Positions 37,038 through 46,864 are shown, numbered from the stretch's first letter. The stretch is 64,000 bases of DNA from AP-15 sp963700185 (GCA_963700185.1 CAVOWP010000001.1:62001-126000); one strand, 5' to 3'. Notes: generated by a model from the sequence alone, not told the origin. Numbers and translations: made by a program.

Positions 37038-37712
37038 TCACCCTGAGCCAGCGAGCTTTCGAAGCTGGCACGGATAGCTTCGATGCGGGGCCGCTCCGCT
37101 GATCGGATCGAGAATCTCATCGCCAATCACAAGGTTGATGTTTGCACCATCGGACCCGAGCGGATCGTAACCGGGCAACCCGAGATCTGGACAGGATTGC
37201 CACCAGCCATCCTGTCCACCTACGACTCCATCAGCGAGGCTGGAATTGAAGTGTGCTCGCGCCCGAATACTCCCCCGTGGCGTCGAGATTGATACCCATT
37301 GGCCCTGCTCGATCTCATGCAATGCCGCGGTCGCCGGATTTATCTCGACCATGGGGTCAGGGACCACACGCCGCAAGCGAGGGAGATTGCGGTGTTGGCT
37401 ATGGCAATAAATCGGGGTCTTCGCGGAGGTCAGCACTATCGGAAATTCCGAGGTCGGATCGAGATGCGGCGCACGGAATTCCGGCAATGGCGACTGGCCG
37501 ATCGCCTGCAACGAGGTCGAGAAGAAACGGGTGAACTCCTCTGGATCGATTTCAATACGAACCGGATTATGCCCGATACTTCTGATGTAGGCCGCTTTCT
37601 GAAAGATCTCGTAATCCCGCGCCTCAAAGGTGCTGGGAAGATCGCCGTTGAGCAAACGCCTTACGGCATTGTAATTTTCGCGGCGGATTAGAGGTACAGC
37701 CTGTTGGGCCAT
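37038..37712 (-). pseudogene. Molybdopterin oxidoreductase, C-terminal fragment
   Basis: About 224 residues that match only the end of a large molybdopterin-dependent oxidoreductase. FPIVLTSAKTPIYCHSQHRN starts the dinucleotide-binding domain, and MVEINPATAALHEIEQGQWV with ISTPRGSIRARAHF is its core barrel. The iron-sulfur and catalytic domains (several hundred residues) are absent, so this is a 5'-truncated remnant even though the frame is open with an ATG. Confidence 0.8.
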
Positions 37713-38108
37713 AAATTTCGCTCCAGAGTTGGTTGCGCTCTCAGATAGCGAAAGGCGGGCGGGGCGCTAAGCCCCGCTCGCCCCTGATCGCCGCGTTTAA
37801 CCAAGCCTCAACTGATCTGAGGCAGATTTCGCGTTTGTGGGGGCCTACTCCCAAACCCGGAGAGAATTGGTGGCATTTACCAGAGAACCGGCGCTTGCCA
37901 TCTGGCAAGCGACGAAGTGTTTAGCTGAGATTCAAGTGCGAACCGAGACACCTGATGTCTGCGCGATCATCGCTGAAGCGGAGATAATCCTGCTTGGTCT
38001 AATGTTGGCTTTAATCCGACGACCCGATGTTTCAGGATCGGCTTCGGCTCTGACAAAACGGAGAAGGATGCGTAACGTGAAGTACCCCATTTATAGGAGG
38101 TAATGTCC
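37713..38108. other. Intergenic, 395 bp, no gene seen
   Basis: Nothing beyond the ribosome site of the next gene (TAGGAGG at 38094-38100) is recognised. Confidence 0.45.
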
Positions 38109-38288
38109 ATGAAAATCATCGTTGCGACGCTGGTGGTATTCTTTCTCGGAACCGCACTTGTTTCAACCGAGGCTGAAGCTCGATGCTGGTGGAACGGCTA
38201 CAATCATTGCCGCTACTACCATCACGGCTGGTACCATCACGAATACTACCCGCACGGTTATTACCATCATGGCTACTGGTATCGTTAA
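38109..38288 (+). CDS. Small secreted His/Tyr-rich peptide
   Basis: A 59-residue protein: signal peptide (KIIVATLVVFFLGTALVSTE then AEA) followed by a His/Tyr/Trp-rich mature part with repeated YHHG units (YHHGWYHHEYYPHGYYHHGY). TAGGAGG lies 8 bp before ATG 38109 and only 2 bp before ATG 38103, so the second ATG is chosen. A metal-binding role is conceivable from the histidines but not shown. Confidence 0.7.
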   Translation: MKIIVATLVVFFLGTALVSTEAEARCWWNGYNHCRYYHHGWYHHEYYPHGYYHHGYWYR

Positions 38289-38579
38289 GCTACCGGACGC
38301 AGAAGAAAACCAAGAGACCGGCGGCGGCAATAAGCCACGGAAGCATGGCCCCACTCGCGATGGATCTGGCTCTCCGGCGCTGTATGCGACGCAGCGCGTG
38401 GTGCCGATCCCTTTCCGCTTTGTCATAGAAGCGGCACGCACCATAATCAGGCATTCAATAGCACCGGAAACTGGTCATGTCCCCCGGCGCGATTACATTA
38501 GCCCGCCGCTGATAATCGACGCATCAACGATCTATTAAACAATCCGGTGTATTCGAGCTGGTTGGCCTTGGCCGCTCTC

Positions 38580-38834
38580 CTACTTATGGCAAACCTTGTC
38601 CATGGCGATGCAGGAATTGCCGCACGGCTTTCCCTTGGTGCAATGCGGCCCTTTCGTTTCTGCCGCGCCGCCGCTTAGGCAAGTGCTCATAAACTGCTTC
38701 CGGGCATCGCCGCTCATGCCGCTCGCTTGCGTGTTACAGTCCTTCATCTTCTGCTGTTGAGAGGTGAGCTGGGCGCTTGCTGGCATCGCAAGCGCGATCA
38801 ACAACATCGCAGTCGCGGTAAAACTCCCTTTCAT
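38580..38834 (-). CDS. PsiF-repeat small secreted protein
   Basis: An 84-residue protein with a signal peptide (TATAMLLIALAMPASAQ), then a PsiF repeat (QQQKMKDCNTQASGMSGDAR plus KQFMSTCL). A cysteine-rich tail follows (PHCTKGKPCGNSCIAMDKVC) of a type often found in short Rhizobiales proteins. PsiF is a phosphate-starvation-inducible protein of unknown function in E. coli. Confidence 0.82.
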   Translation of the reverse strand: MKGSFTATAMLLIALAMPASAQLTSQQQKMKDCNTQASGMSGDARKQFMSTCLSGGAAETKGPHCTKGKPCGNSCIAMDKVCHK

Positions 38835-38973
38835 CGGCGGCTCTCCCGATAGGCAAATCAGGGCTCGAATAGATCACCGATAGCCTGTTTCGCCGGGTAG
38901 AACAAGCCCACGATGAGCCAGTTATCCGGGTGCTGATGTATGTTGCCGACGTAAAAATGGGTATCGTTCTCGG

Positions 38974-39444
38974 TCACCGGGGTGCCTGAAGTACTGGTGG
39001 ATGGACCATTTCCGGCGTCGATCGCGTAAAATTTATTGCTCCAAACATCAGCGAGATCAACAGTGCGGCAACTGCCATGACGACACCGACACTGGTACCA
39101 ATACCTGTAGACTTTCCCTCGATTACCTTAATACGCCCGCTAACCTCTTCTATCTTGTCCTTTATCGCGTCATAAGCTGACGAATATTCCATTCGGGTTA
39201 CCATCTTGCCCGACAATTCAGAAAACGTTTGTTTCCACTGATTGGTGTTGTCAAAGCGTTTCTCGTAAGCCGCCTCTGCCTTGGTAATCGCGTCCTTTGC
39301 ACATCCTAGCGCTGAATCAAGAGCTTCAGACGATGCCTCATAGCGTTGTTGATGACGCAAATCACGCTCCGCCATCAGATCGTTCAGCCGACGATCGTTA
39401 GCCTCAATCAACAATTGCAACGTTTCAACGGTTGGATCACTCAT
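38974..39444 (-). CDS. Coiled-coil protein with one C-terminal membrane segment
   Basis: A 156-residue protein with a long helical, charge-rich N-terminal region (LQLLIEANDRRLNDLMAERD), heptad-like patterning, and a single membrane helix (GTSVGVVMAVAALLISLMFG) near residues 115-135. The arrangement resembles small phage-encoded membrane proteins of unknown role. No neighbours support a prophage here. Confidence 0.6.
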   Translation of the reverse strand: MSDPTVETLQLLIEANDRRLNDLMAERDLRHQQRYEASSEALDSALGCAKDAITKAEAAYEKRFDNTNQWKQTFSELSGKMVTRMEYSSAYDAIKDKIEEVSGRIKVIEGKSTGIGTSVGVVMAVAALLISLMFGAINFTRSTPEMVHPPVLQAPR

Positions 39445-39749
39445 CGACTTAATCCCAAAGGAAATCTAAATCTGCTACAGCCGGAGCCGCTTCCTGAGGT
39501 GTAACCCCTACCAATTTCGGCGTCGGCTCCGATCGCGGTCAGCGCGGTGGCTGGTGGCGTGGAGAGCCTGGAAACATCATTCGATACATCATTCCCTTCT
39601 ATAATCGCAATTCGGTAGTTGGCACCACCTTAACTCGCTTTATGGCAGATTGTGGCAATAAAATCTCCCGCTACATTAACCGATCATGCTGTGATTGTCA
39701 ATTGTCCATGCGTAAAATGGCAATGACTATTTGCCCTTAGGCGGCGGAA

Positions 39750-39950
39750 GTGGCTGCTTTGATGGAGCGCTTCTGCGGCATGTCGGATGTGGAGATGCTC
39801 GGGATCATCGAAAGCGAATGGGGTTATCGCCTCCCGCGGATTACGAGGCACGCATCGCCGAAATTGTTGATGCTTATTGCGAGAGAGCCTTGGTCGCTTT
39901 TGCTGACATCCACCAGTCGCTTGACGGTATAGATTTTGCCAACATACGTC
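39750..39950 (+). pseudogene. HAD-like hydrolase fragment, frameshifted
   Basis: MERFCGMSDVEMLGIIESEW followed in another frame by ADYEARIAEIVDAYCERALV resembles the cap region of a phosphoglycolate-phosphatase-like HAD protein. Both ends are missing and a frame change lies near 39830. It is a short remnant. Confidence 0.4.
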
Positions 39951-39959
39951 GTCCCCTCC

Positions 39960-40125
39960 TATCCGCGACGCTTATCCCGAAGATGCTCCTGCCGCCTGCG
40001 AGGTGATGAGGCGGTCGATTTCCGAACCTGTGCAGTGCAGACCACTCGAATGATCCGGTGATCCTCGGGCGCTGGCTTCCCCAATAAGACCCCGGAGAAT
40101 GTCGCAGCTTGGATTGTAGTGCGGC
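39960..40125 (+). pseudogene. Remnant of a GNAT gene (paralogue of 52456-52938)
   Basis: Nucleotide similarity begins at ATCCGCGACG (39961) and runs through GCCGCCTGCGAGGTGATGAG and CGGTCGATTTCCGAA to GATCCGGTGATCCTCGGGCG, matching the start of the intact gene at 52.46 kb. Frame breaks and a stop prevent translation. The rest of the gene is not present. Confidence 0.75.
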
Positions 40126-40571
40126 AATCTGGATAGTAACGATTTCTGATCTTGTTTGTCGCGCAGCAGGCAACCAATTCATCACACGGGGCGCGATAAT
40201 GCAGGAGTGGCTGTTTTTGGATCGGCAGTGGTCCCCTCGCGGGGGGAGGATTAAGCACCCATGGAAACCGCTTGGGCGGCTGCTGATGCATGATCCCGCC
40301 CTCTGGCTCCCGGAGTGAGGCCGGGGAAGCACACTCGTCCTGGCGGCTCCGGGAAGGGCCTCACATTCCGTGTGCATGCCCGACTCAAAAATTGCCGCGG
40401 GGACGGTTGGGGAGGTTCAGCAAGAGAGCAGGTGGGCGGCTCAGGTTGACGAGTTGGGTTCTTGGGTGTTGTATAAGATCAAACCTATTTGCAGCGTCGC
40501 GCCGAGCGTCTGGGGCACCTCGAACCGTCGAATGACCCACCGTGCTGCCACGATCATCGCTACTAGTTAGC
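40126..40571. other. Intergenic, no gene seen
   Basis: About 450 bp with only low-quality frames, lying between the GNAT remnant and the SBP remnant. Confidence 0.45.
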
Positions 40572-40691
40572 ATGATAACCGCTCCCGATAGCGTCGCGGG
40601 CAAGCGACCGAAACGGGTCAAGACGGCGAGTGCGCTTGGCGTTACGTTTCCCAAGGCCCTCTTCGCCCGCGCCGACGAGGTGATCGAGTGA
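40572..40691 (+). pseudogene. C-terminal remnant of an ABC solute-binding protein
   Basis: The end of the frame, TASALGVTFPKALFARADEV then IE, matches the end of the next, intact gene (TAKALGLTIPQSILALADEV then IE). Only about 30 residues remain, so it is the 3' end of a lost tandem paralogue. Its TGA overlaps the GTG start of the next gene. Confidence 0.75.
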
Positions 40692-41674
40692 GACGCCGAC
40701 AATTCATCGCCGTTATCGGCGCGGCTGCTGCGTGGCCGCTCGCCGGGCACGCAGAGCAGACCGACCGGGTGCGCCGTGTCGGCGTTCTGCTGCTCTGGCC
40801 CGAAAACGACCCGATGGCTCGGGCAAGCATGGCCGCCTTTGGACAGGCATTAAGGGGTTTCGGGTGGATCGAGGGAAAGAATATCCGGATCGAGTACCGC
40901 TTTGCCGCGGGCAACCCAAACCTTTTCAAGACCTATGCGGCAGATCTGGTCGGCCTGATGCCCGACGTACTTCTAGCCGGTGCGTCGCTGGCCATCGCGG
41001 CGCTGCGACAGCAGACGCGCACGATACCGATCGTATTCGTAAACGTGTCCGATCCCCTCGGGCAGGGCTTTGTCGAGAGCCTCGCGCGACCTGGCGGCAA
41101 CATTACGGGGTTCACCGCCTATGACGCGCCGCTGATGGGAAAATGGGTGCAATTGCTCAAGGATATCGCCCCAAGCGTCACGCGGGTCGTCGTCATCTTC
41201 AACCCGGACACCGCGCCCTATGCCACATTCCTAAATCGCGCAATCGAGGCTGCCGCCCCGTCTTTCGGGATAACGGCTACGTTTGCTCCGGTTCACGATG
41301 ACGCGGGGATCGAGGAAGCCATCGCCGACGAGGCCCGCGAGCCGGGAGGCGGCCTGATCGCTCTTCCGGACATTTTTAACGTTGCACATCGCGATGTGAT
41401 CAGCACCGCCGCCGCCAGTCACAGTTTGCCCGGGATCGGTACGCCGGACTTTCCGAGAGTTGGCGGCCTGATATCCTACTCGTTCGACACGGTCGAGGTG
41501 CACGCGCAGGGAGCGTCCTATATCGACCGCATCCTCAAGGGTGCCAGCCCGGCTGACCTTCCAGTTCAGCAGCCGACAAAATACTCGCTAGCCGTCAACC
41601 TCAAAACCGCGAAGGCGCTCGGCCTCACCATTCCGCAATCGATCCTCGCGCTCGCCGACGAAGTTATCGAATAA
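40688..41674 (+). CDS. Orphan ABC transporter substrate-binding protein (PF04392 type)
   Basis: A 328-residue periplasmic protein with a Tat/Sec-like signal (MRRRQFIAVIGAAAAWPLAG). RRVGVLLLWPENDPMARASM, IPIVFVNVSDPLGQGFVESL and the C-terminal YSLAVNLKTAKALGLTIPQS are typical of the 'ABC transporter substrate binding protein' family related to TrpX. Such genes are highly multiplied and usually orphan in Bradyrhizobium. No permease or ATPase is next to it. Ligand unknown. GTG 40688 overlaps the upstream remnant's stop. Confidence 0.88.
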   Translation: MRRRQFIAVIGAAAAWPLAGHAEQTDRVRRVGVLLLWPENDPMARASMAAFGQALRGFGWIEGKNIRIEYRFAAGNPNLFKTYAADLVGLMPDVLLAGASLAIAALRQQTRTIPIVFVNVSDPLGQGFVESLARPGGNITGFTAYDAPLMGKWVQLLKDIAPSVTRVVVIFNPDTAPYATFLNRAIEAAAPSFGITATFAPVHDDAGIEEAIADEAREPGGGLIALPDIFNVAHRDVISTAAASHSLPGIGTPDFPRVGGLISYSFDTVEVHAQGASYIDRILKGASPADLPVQQPTKYSLAVNLKTAKALGLTIPQSILALADEVIE

Positions 41675-41733
41675 TCGGCTTTGCGGGCTCGGGCAGATGC
41701 CAAATAAGAACGTAATGCGAACACGGATGCTCG

Positions 41734-41966
41734 ATGCTTCCCCTCTATTCGGCTCGCGTAAGCGATCTCAAGCCGGGTGATTTCGTGATTGTCGAGTGCG
41801 CGTCGTGCAGACATGACGGACTAATTCACCCGGCAGCCCTGCCGTCGCTCGGGCTTGGGCCGAATGAACGCATCGTCGATTTGGCCCCCGGCTTCGGTGC
41901 CGGGAATGCGACGCGAGGGGGAAAGCTGTAGTCTCAATCAAATGGGGTATTTCGGATCCGGGATGA
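41734..41966 (+). pseudogene. Small zinc-ribbon-like protein, one-base deletion in a C run
   Basis: MLPLYSARVSDLKPGDFVIV with CASCRHDGLI is followed, in the next frame, by RLRCRECDARGKAVVSIKWG. Together they give the two-CxxC small protein common in Rhizobiales. Adding one C to the CCCCC at 41885-41889 restores a single frame of about 77 codons to TGA 41964-41966. As it stands the frame ends at 41931, losing the second CxxC pair. Confidence 0.75.
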
Positions 41967-42171
41967 CCGAGCCGACGCCGATAGAGGCGGGTCTACAAGA
42001 CGCCCTGAGCGGTTTCTCTTTGCGTTATCCGCACCATCCACTGTCCAGCAGTCCTAAAGACAAACGCGCCGGAGACCGGCGATGTGGCGGCGGGCATTGG
42101 TGAAGTCCGACCGGCACCCCTATCGCGCGGATCACCTCGACCCTGACATGCCGGAAATCGGACGAGTGGTC

Positions 42172-42328
42172 AAAAACCTCCCCAGCATGGGTACCCTATT
42201 GAGGTTTGGCACCGCCGCTTTTGAGCACTTTCGGCATGGAACCCGGGCGACCATCGACGCGAGGGAGCCCATGGAGCCTCCGGTCGGCTACGGAGCGGTG
42301 GATCGTTCCATCTTCCAGGAGTCCCATT
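42172..42328 (+). repeat. Structured dispersed repeat, copy D
   Basis: The most diverged copy: CATGGGTACCC is kept, the middle differs, and GAGCCCATGGAGCCTCCGGT plus GGATCGTTCCATCTTCC and GAGTCCCATT are conserved. It lies immediately ahead of a serine resolvase remnant. Confidence 0.8.
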
Positions 42329-42454
42329 GCGAAAAACCTGACTAGGCCCAAAAAGCCGGGTACTGTCCTAATTTGACCTCGATCGCTCTTGGGTATGCTG
42401 GGCACCCTTGCCGCCGAAACCGCGCCCCGCCGGGCGGGGCGATCCGACGTTGTT

Positions 42455-42726
42455 CGACGGCGCATGGACGGCTTATGCTTACTGTGCTGGGCGGCCTCGC
42501 CGAATTTGAGCGCGATCTAATCCGCAGCCGCACAGGTGAAGGAAGGGAGCGGGCGAAAGCGCGCGGCGTAAAGCTTGGACGAAAACCAAAATTGACTGAA
42601 CATCAGAGACGCGAGGCGATTCGCCGTCGCGAGGAGGGTGAACGGGTCCGCGACATCGCGCGCAGCTACAACGTTAGCCACAGCACGATTTCCCGGCTTC
42701 CTTTGCCCGGAGCGCCGCATGGCTAG
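42455..42726 (+). pseudogene. Serine resolvase/invertase, C-terminal remnant
   Basis: From HGRLMLTVLGGLAEFERDLI through RSRTGEGRERAKARGVKLGR to the HTH (VRDIARSYNVSHSTISRL) this is the end of a Tn3/Pin-type resolvase. The N-terminal catalytic part with the active serine is missing. Its end overlaps the start of the ImmA-like gene. Confidence 0.85.
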
Positions 42727-43855
42727 AGGAGAAGGAATCCCTGTCAACCCGCAGATCGTCGCTTGGGCGCGCAACCGCGCCGGGCTGACCATCGAGGAGG
42801 CTGCAGAGAAATTCACCCACATCGCCGCATGGGAAGCTGGCACTTCGTTTCCGACTTACCCGCAGCTCGAACGGCTTGCCGACGAATTTAAGCTGCCGGT
42901 AGCTGCGTTCTTTTTCCCCGAGCCGCCGACTCTTCCGCCGATACGGGAGTCGTTCCGCACACTGCCCGACACCGAGTTTGACCAGATTCCGCGCCAAGTC
43001 CGGTTCTTGTTGCGCAAGGCTAAGGCGCTGCAGATCAATTTGGCCGAGCTAACCCAAGGGCGTAATCCGGCCCCCCGACTCATCACCCGCGATCTTCGTT
43101 TTCCTGACAATATTTCCAACGCGCGCATGGCCGCGCGCGTGCGCGAGTACCTTGATATCCCGCTTGCCGAGCAATACCAGTGGCCCGACGACGAAAGCGC
43201 ACTGAAGGCTTGGCGGAGCGCCCTTCAGGCCGCTGGGATTTTCGTCTTCAAGGATGCGTTTCGCGTGGAAGGCTATTCAGGTTTCAGCCTCTACGACGAC
43301 GAATTTCCAATCATCTACGTCAATAACAGTTCGACCAAGACCCGGCAGATTTTCACCCTGTTCCATGAACTGGCGCATCTGCTGTTCCATACAAGCGGGA
43401 TCGACACGCTTGAAGATCGCTACATCCCGAAGCTGCCAGAGCAGCAACGGCGCATCGAAATCCTGTGCAATAGATTTGCCGCCGAATTTTTAGTGCCGGA
43501 GGCGGCATTTAACCAAGCAATGGCCTCGCGCGACCACTCCGAACGGGCCGCCGAGGAAGTAGCCGAGCGATTTCACGTCAGCCGGGAAGTGATCTACCGA
43601 AAATTTCTCGACCGTAGCTGGATCGATGAAGCCGAATACACGCACGCGGTCCAAATCTGGGCAGGCCAGAGGACCAGCGGCAGCGGCGGAAACTGGTATC
43701 GAACCCAAATAACCTATCTTGGTCGCGAATACATCGAGTTGGCGTTCCGGCAGTATTATCAGAACAGGATCGATGATGCTCAGCTTGCCGAATATCTCGA
43801 CACCAAACCAAGAAACGTCGGCACACTCGAAGAATATTTTTCGGGTAGCCAATGA
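42719..43855 (+). CDS. XRE-HTH/ImmA-IrrE metallopeptidase (antitoxin-like)
   Basis: A 378-residue protein. The N-terminal XRE helix-turn-helix (IVAWARNRAGLTIEEAAEKF) is followed by an ImmA/IrrE zinc peptidase domain with HELAH near residue 216 and a downstream ERAAEEVAERFHVSREVIYR helix-turn-helix-like segment. ATG 42719 begins the conserved HTH. The stop overlaps the ATG of the PIN-like gene, the known arrangement in which this protein is the antitoxin or regulator of a DUF4411 toxin. Confidence 0.9.
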   Translation: MARGEGIPVNPQIVAWARNRAGLTIEEAAEKFTHIAAWEAGTSFPTYPQLERLADEFKLPVAAFFFPEPPTLPPIRESFRTLPDTEFDQIPRQVRFLLRKAKALQINLAELTQGRNPAPRLITRDLRFPDNISNARMAARVREYLDIPLAEQYQWPDDESALKAWRSALQAAGIFVFKDAFRVEGYSGFSLYDDEFPIIYVNNSSTKTRQIFTLFHELAHLLFHTSGIDTLEDRYIPKLPEQQRRIEILCNRFAAEFLVPEAAFNQAMASRDHSERAAEEVAERFHVSREVIYRKFLDRSWIDEAEYTHAVQIWAGQRTSGSGGNWYRTQITYLGREYIELAFRQYYQNRIDDAQLAEYLDTKPRNVGTLEEYFSGSQ

Positions 43856-44322
43856 GCTACGTTTTCGACAATTCGCCCCTTTCGGTGCTGTTCAGAAATT
43901 TCTATCGGAACACTTTTCGCAGTTTGTGGGAGAACTTTGACGGACTAGTTGCCGACGGACGCATTGTCTCGACGCGCGAGGCCCTGCGCGAGATCGAGGA
44001 TGGAGCGCCGGAAAATTTGCTGGCATGGGCCAAAGACCACACCGAGCTATTTGCGACCCCCACAGCCGCAGAAGGCCAGTTCGTGGCGAGAATTTACAGA
44101 GTGCCTCATTTCCAGCAGAACATTGAGCAGCAAAAGCTTCTTAAGGGCGGCAAAAACGCGGACCCTTTTGTCATTGCCAAAGCTGCTGTTGAGAGCCGCG
44201 CCGTCGTTACAATGGAGCAGCTTAAGCCCAACGCGGCGAGAATACCGAACATCTGCCAGCACTTTCGCGTCAGGTGCTTTTCACTCGAAGAATTCATGGA
44301 AGAAGAGGGCTGGCAATTTTAG
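43852..44322 (+). CDS. DUF4411 PIN-like protein (probable toxin)
   Basis: A 156-residue protein. YVFDNSPLSVLFRNFYRNTF gives the first PIN acidic residue (Asp6); STREALREIEDGAPENLLAW the second; KNADPFVIAKAAVESRAVVT the third, as in DUF4411 proteins. PIN proteins are usually metal-dependent RNases, and this family pairs with XRE-ImmA genes in predicted toxin-antitoxin loci. Four-base overlap with the upstream gene supports co-expression. RNase activity is inference. Confidence 0.88.
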   Translation: MSYVFDNSPLSVLFRNFYRNTFRSLWENFDGLVADGRIVSTREALREIEDGAPENLLAWAKDHTELFATPTAAEGQFVARIYRVPHFQQNIEQQKLLKGGKNADPFVIAKAAVESRAVVTMEQLKPNAARIPNICQHFRVRCFSLEEFMEEEGWQF

Positions 44323-44352
44323 CCTTTGTCGTCCACTCCCAAGGCTGGTCGC

Positions 44353-45305
44353 ATGATCACGGGCGTTCCTGACCACCACGAATTAAACGAAACGGCCACG
44401 GGTTGGATGAATTTCTTGCTTGGGACATCGTAATTAGCGAGGCCGCAAATTTCCAAGACGTAGAGCACCTATATGCCGAGGTGGAAGAAAGGGATGGTCG
44501 AGAGGTCGCTGAAAGAGCGATAAACCAACATTGGAGTGCAAAGCGGCTAAGACTGAACAACGCGATAAGCCTTCTCCAGCAAGCGTTGGAAATATTTTTA
44601 AAGGCCAAAATCGCTGAGGTAAGCCCATTTCTCCTTATCTCTGGCGATCCCCAATCGTGGCCGTCAAACGGCAAATCCGGCAAAGTCGATTTTGCAGAGT
44701 TTAGAACTCTTGATTCAGCCCATCTATGCAGAGCGGCCAGAATTGTTTCATCCACTCCGCTTACGGACAAATTTGTGCAATTCTACACACGGCTGAGAAT
44801 GGAGAGAAACAAAATAATCCACTTGAATGCAGGGAGCATCAGAGCAGAGGTCAGTTCCGTAATTATCGATATACTAGAGGCCCATCACCATCTATTTCCT
44901 GACGAGCCTTGGGTCGAGTTCAGAACCAAATATTTGAACTCGACTGGCGAGTATTGGGACAAGGAGGAAATTTTTACTGGAGATAATTATACGCATGACA
45001 AAATCGCCAGAGAAATTGACGCGGCGCTTAATAACTTAAAACCTCAATACGCAAAACTATACTTCGGGTATGATCGCAGAAAGAGAGGATTGAGATGTCC
45101 AAAATGTCTTGAGTTACGAAGCGGTGGTGAGGATCAGGAGTGGGAATTTGCCCAAAAACAAGCAGATGGTACGATAAAATGTATTGCCTGCCTGTCTGTT
45201 TATACAAAGGACGAATATGAAAAACAGATGATAGAGTACTTTGGTTACCTAGATGCCGCCGAACAAGCAGCTATCGCGGCGGAAGTTCGCCGTGATCTTC
45301 GCTGA
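44353..45305 (+). CDS. HEPN-like protein with zinc ribbon, probably frameshifted near the start
   Basis: About 315 residues. The central helical part (KRLRLNNAISLLQQALEIFL ... LRMERNKIIHLN near residue 150) carries R-N-x3-H, the catalytic pattern of HEPN ribonucleases. Two CxxC pairs (CPKCLEL near 247, CIACLS near 276) form a zinc ribbon. A TTG start at 44403 would work. However, ATG 44353 in another frame gives MITGVPDHHELNETATGWMN, a natural N-terminus that joins the main frame by one base near 44415. Base composition is much more AT-rich than the neighbours. It follows the PIN gene by 30 bp. Confidence 0.65.
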
Positions 45306-45451
45306 CGAAAAGTCGATCATCACCACCCGAGGTTAACCGCGGGGCCCTGTTGCTCTCCTAGAAGCGGTCATTTTGCTATAATCGCGGTTGTACGACTTTT
45401 GACTGTAAGCGCAATATAGAGATGACTGTGGGGCGGTTGTTTTTTTCCGGC

Positions 45452-46055
45452 TCAGGCCGCTATAGCGACCATCTCTCGTTTCACCCGATGCACCGTTCCG
45501 GTGCCGACGCCGAGTGCCTTTGCCGTTTTGAGGATGCCCGCGCCGGTCGCCAACTGCTCGCGGATGCGCTCGACAACATCCTCGCCGACCGGGCGACGCC
45601 CGAGCCGCTTTCCCTGGCTCCGCGCCCGCGCGAGGCCGGATTTGACACGCTCGACGATCATGGCGCGCTCGAACTCGGCAAAGACGCCCATCATCTGAAA
45701 CATCGCCTTTCCGGCTGGCGTGCCGGTGTCGATGCCCCTGCTGATGCAGGTAGAGATCGACGTTCTTGGCGTGTAGTTCGCCGAGGAACGCGACCAACTC
45801 CTGCAACGAGCGACCGAGCCGATCGACCGACCACGCCGCCACCTGATCGAACTCGCGGCGCGCGATGCCGCGACATAGGCGATCGTAGCCGGGCCGCTTG
45901 TCACGGCCCTTGGTGCCGCTGATCCCGGCGTCGGTGAAGACCGCAACCACATTCCAGCCGTGCCGCTCGGCGACGGCTTCAAGCTCCCGCTGCTGGTTCT
46001 CGACGGTCTGCTCTGTCGTGGAGACTCGCAGGTAAAGGGCGATGCGTTTTGACAT
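45452..46055 (-). pseudogene. Serine resolvase, full length but split by one base
   Basis: MSKRIALYLRVSTTEQTVEN holds the catalytic serine region, then DAGISGTKGRDKRPGYDRL and AAWSVDRLGRSLQELV. After QQG the frame changes to IDTGTPAGKAMFQMMGVFAE, RARSQGKRLGRRPVGEDV and the HTH end. Removing one base from the C4 at 45735-45738 (plus strand) gives a normal 200-residue resolvase. It could act if the extra base is a sequencing error. Confidence 0.88.
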
Positions 46056-46481
46056 GCCACAATCATAGCGTGTCTGCATACAAGAAACAAGTATTTTTGG
46101 TATAGCCAATCGAAGCTCACGGCCACCAGGATTTCTGAGGCTCTCAGATCGAGATTTCGAGTGGGTTTTCTGTATGGGGTTCGTCGTGTATAGCGCACAG
46201 GTGGGATTGGCCAATCGTTTCGAGATTAACTCGCGCGACAACTAACTCTGTGAATCGGGCCGTGTCGCTGGGCGCACTATCAAAAAGACGCAGAATCGGC
46301 CTTATGTAAGTCGCAGAAAGGCGCAATATGGAAAATCGGGCAGAGAGGGCGAAACCATGAGAAGCGAAGACGGCGTGGTGCTGATTGATGGTGAGTTAAA
46401 CGCCCACATAGGGGTGCCACACGCGGTTTAACGGATGGCGTGAAATTCTTTGTCCTGAAACACAAAAAAACCGCGCACTCC
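46056..46481. other. Intergenic, 425 bp, no gene seen
   Basis: Nothing recognisable apart from low-quality frames. Presumably contains the resolvase promoter and its res site. Confidence 0.4.
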
Positions 46482-46864
46482 ATGTCTAACCGTCCGCCGG
46501 ATATTCAGGCATTGATGGATCGACACGAAAGAAGGATAAAACTGACGGTTTTCTGGGCTATTGCTCTGTGTGCCATTGCAATCGTCGTCCCCTGCTTATC
46601 GGCGTTTGTGCCGGTTTTAAAACCAAAATCAGAGCATACCAACCTATGGTTCCAGCGAAGCGGGTCATTGATGACTGTAGTTGCTGTTTTTGCCAACGTG
46701 AAGGCTGCCAGCTTATTGGAGCTGATTAGAGGTGGTACATTGGGGAATCATGGAATATGTACCATGCGTACATAACTCTACAGAAAGTAGCCAATTGGAC
46801 ATCTGTCCTTTTAGTGTGTGTCGGCACCATTATATGGGGATATGGCGACCTGCTCATTAAATAA
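46482..46864 (+). pseudogene. Small two-helix membrane protein, frameshifted
   Basis: MSNRPPDIQALMDRHERRIK leads into membrane helix 1 (LTVFWAIALCAIAIVVPCLS) and WFQRSGSLMTVVAVFANVKA. After a frame change near 46740 the protein continues WNMYHAYITLQKVANWTSVL and ends LVCVGTIIWGYGDLLIK at TAA 46862-46864. The WGYGDL ending recurs in small membrane proteins of accessory regions. Function unknown. Confidence 0.6.

Noticed and set aside
40385..41814. Minus-strand frames containing ITSSARA-like sequences (40385-40750 and 41566-41814)
   Set aside because: They are antisense to the conserved 3' ends of the ABC solute-binding protein gene and its remnant, a known source of spurious annotations.
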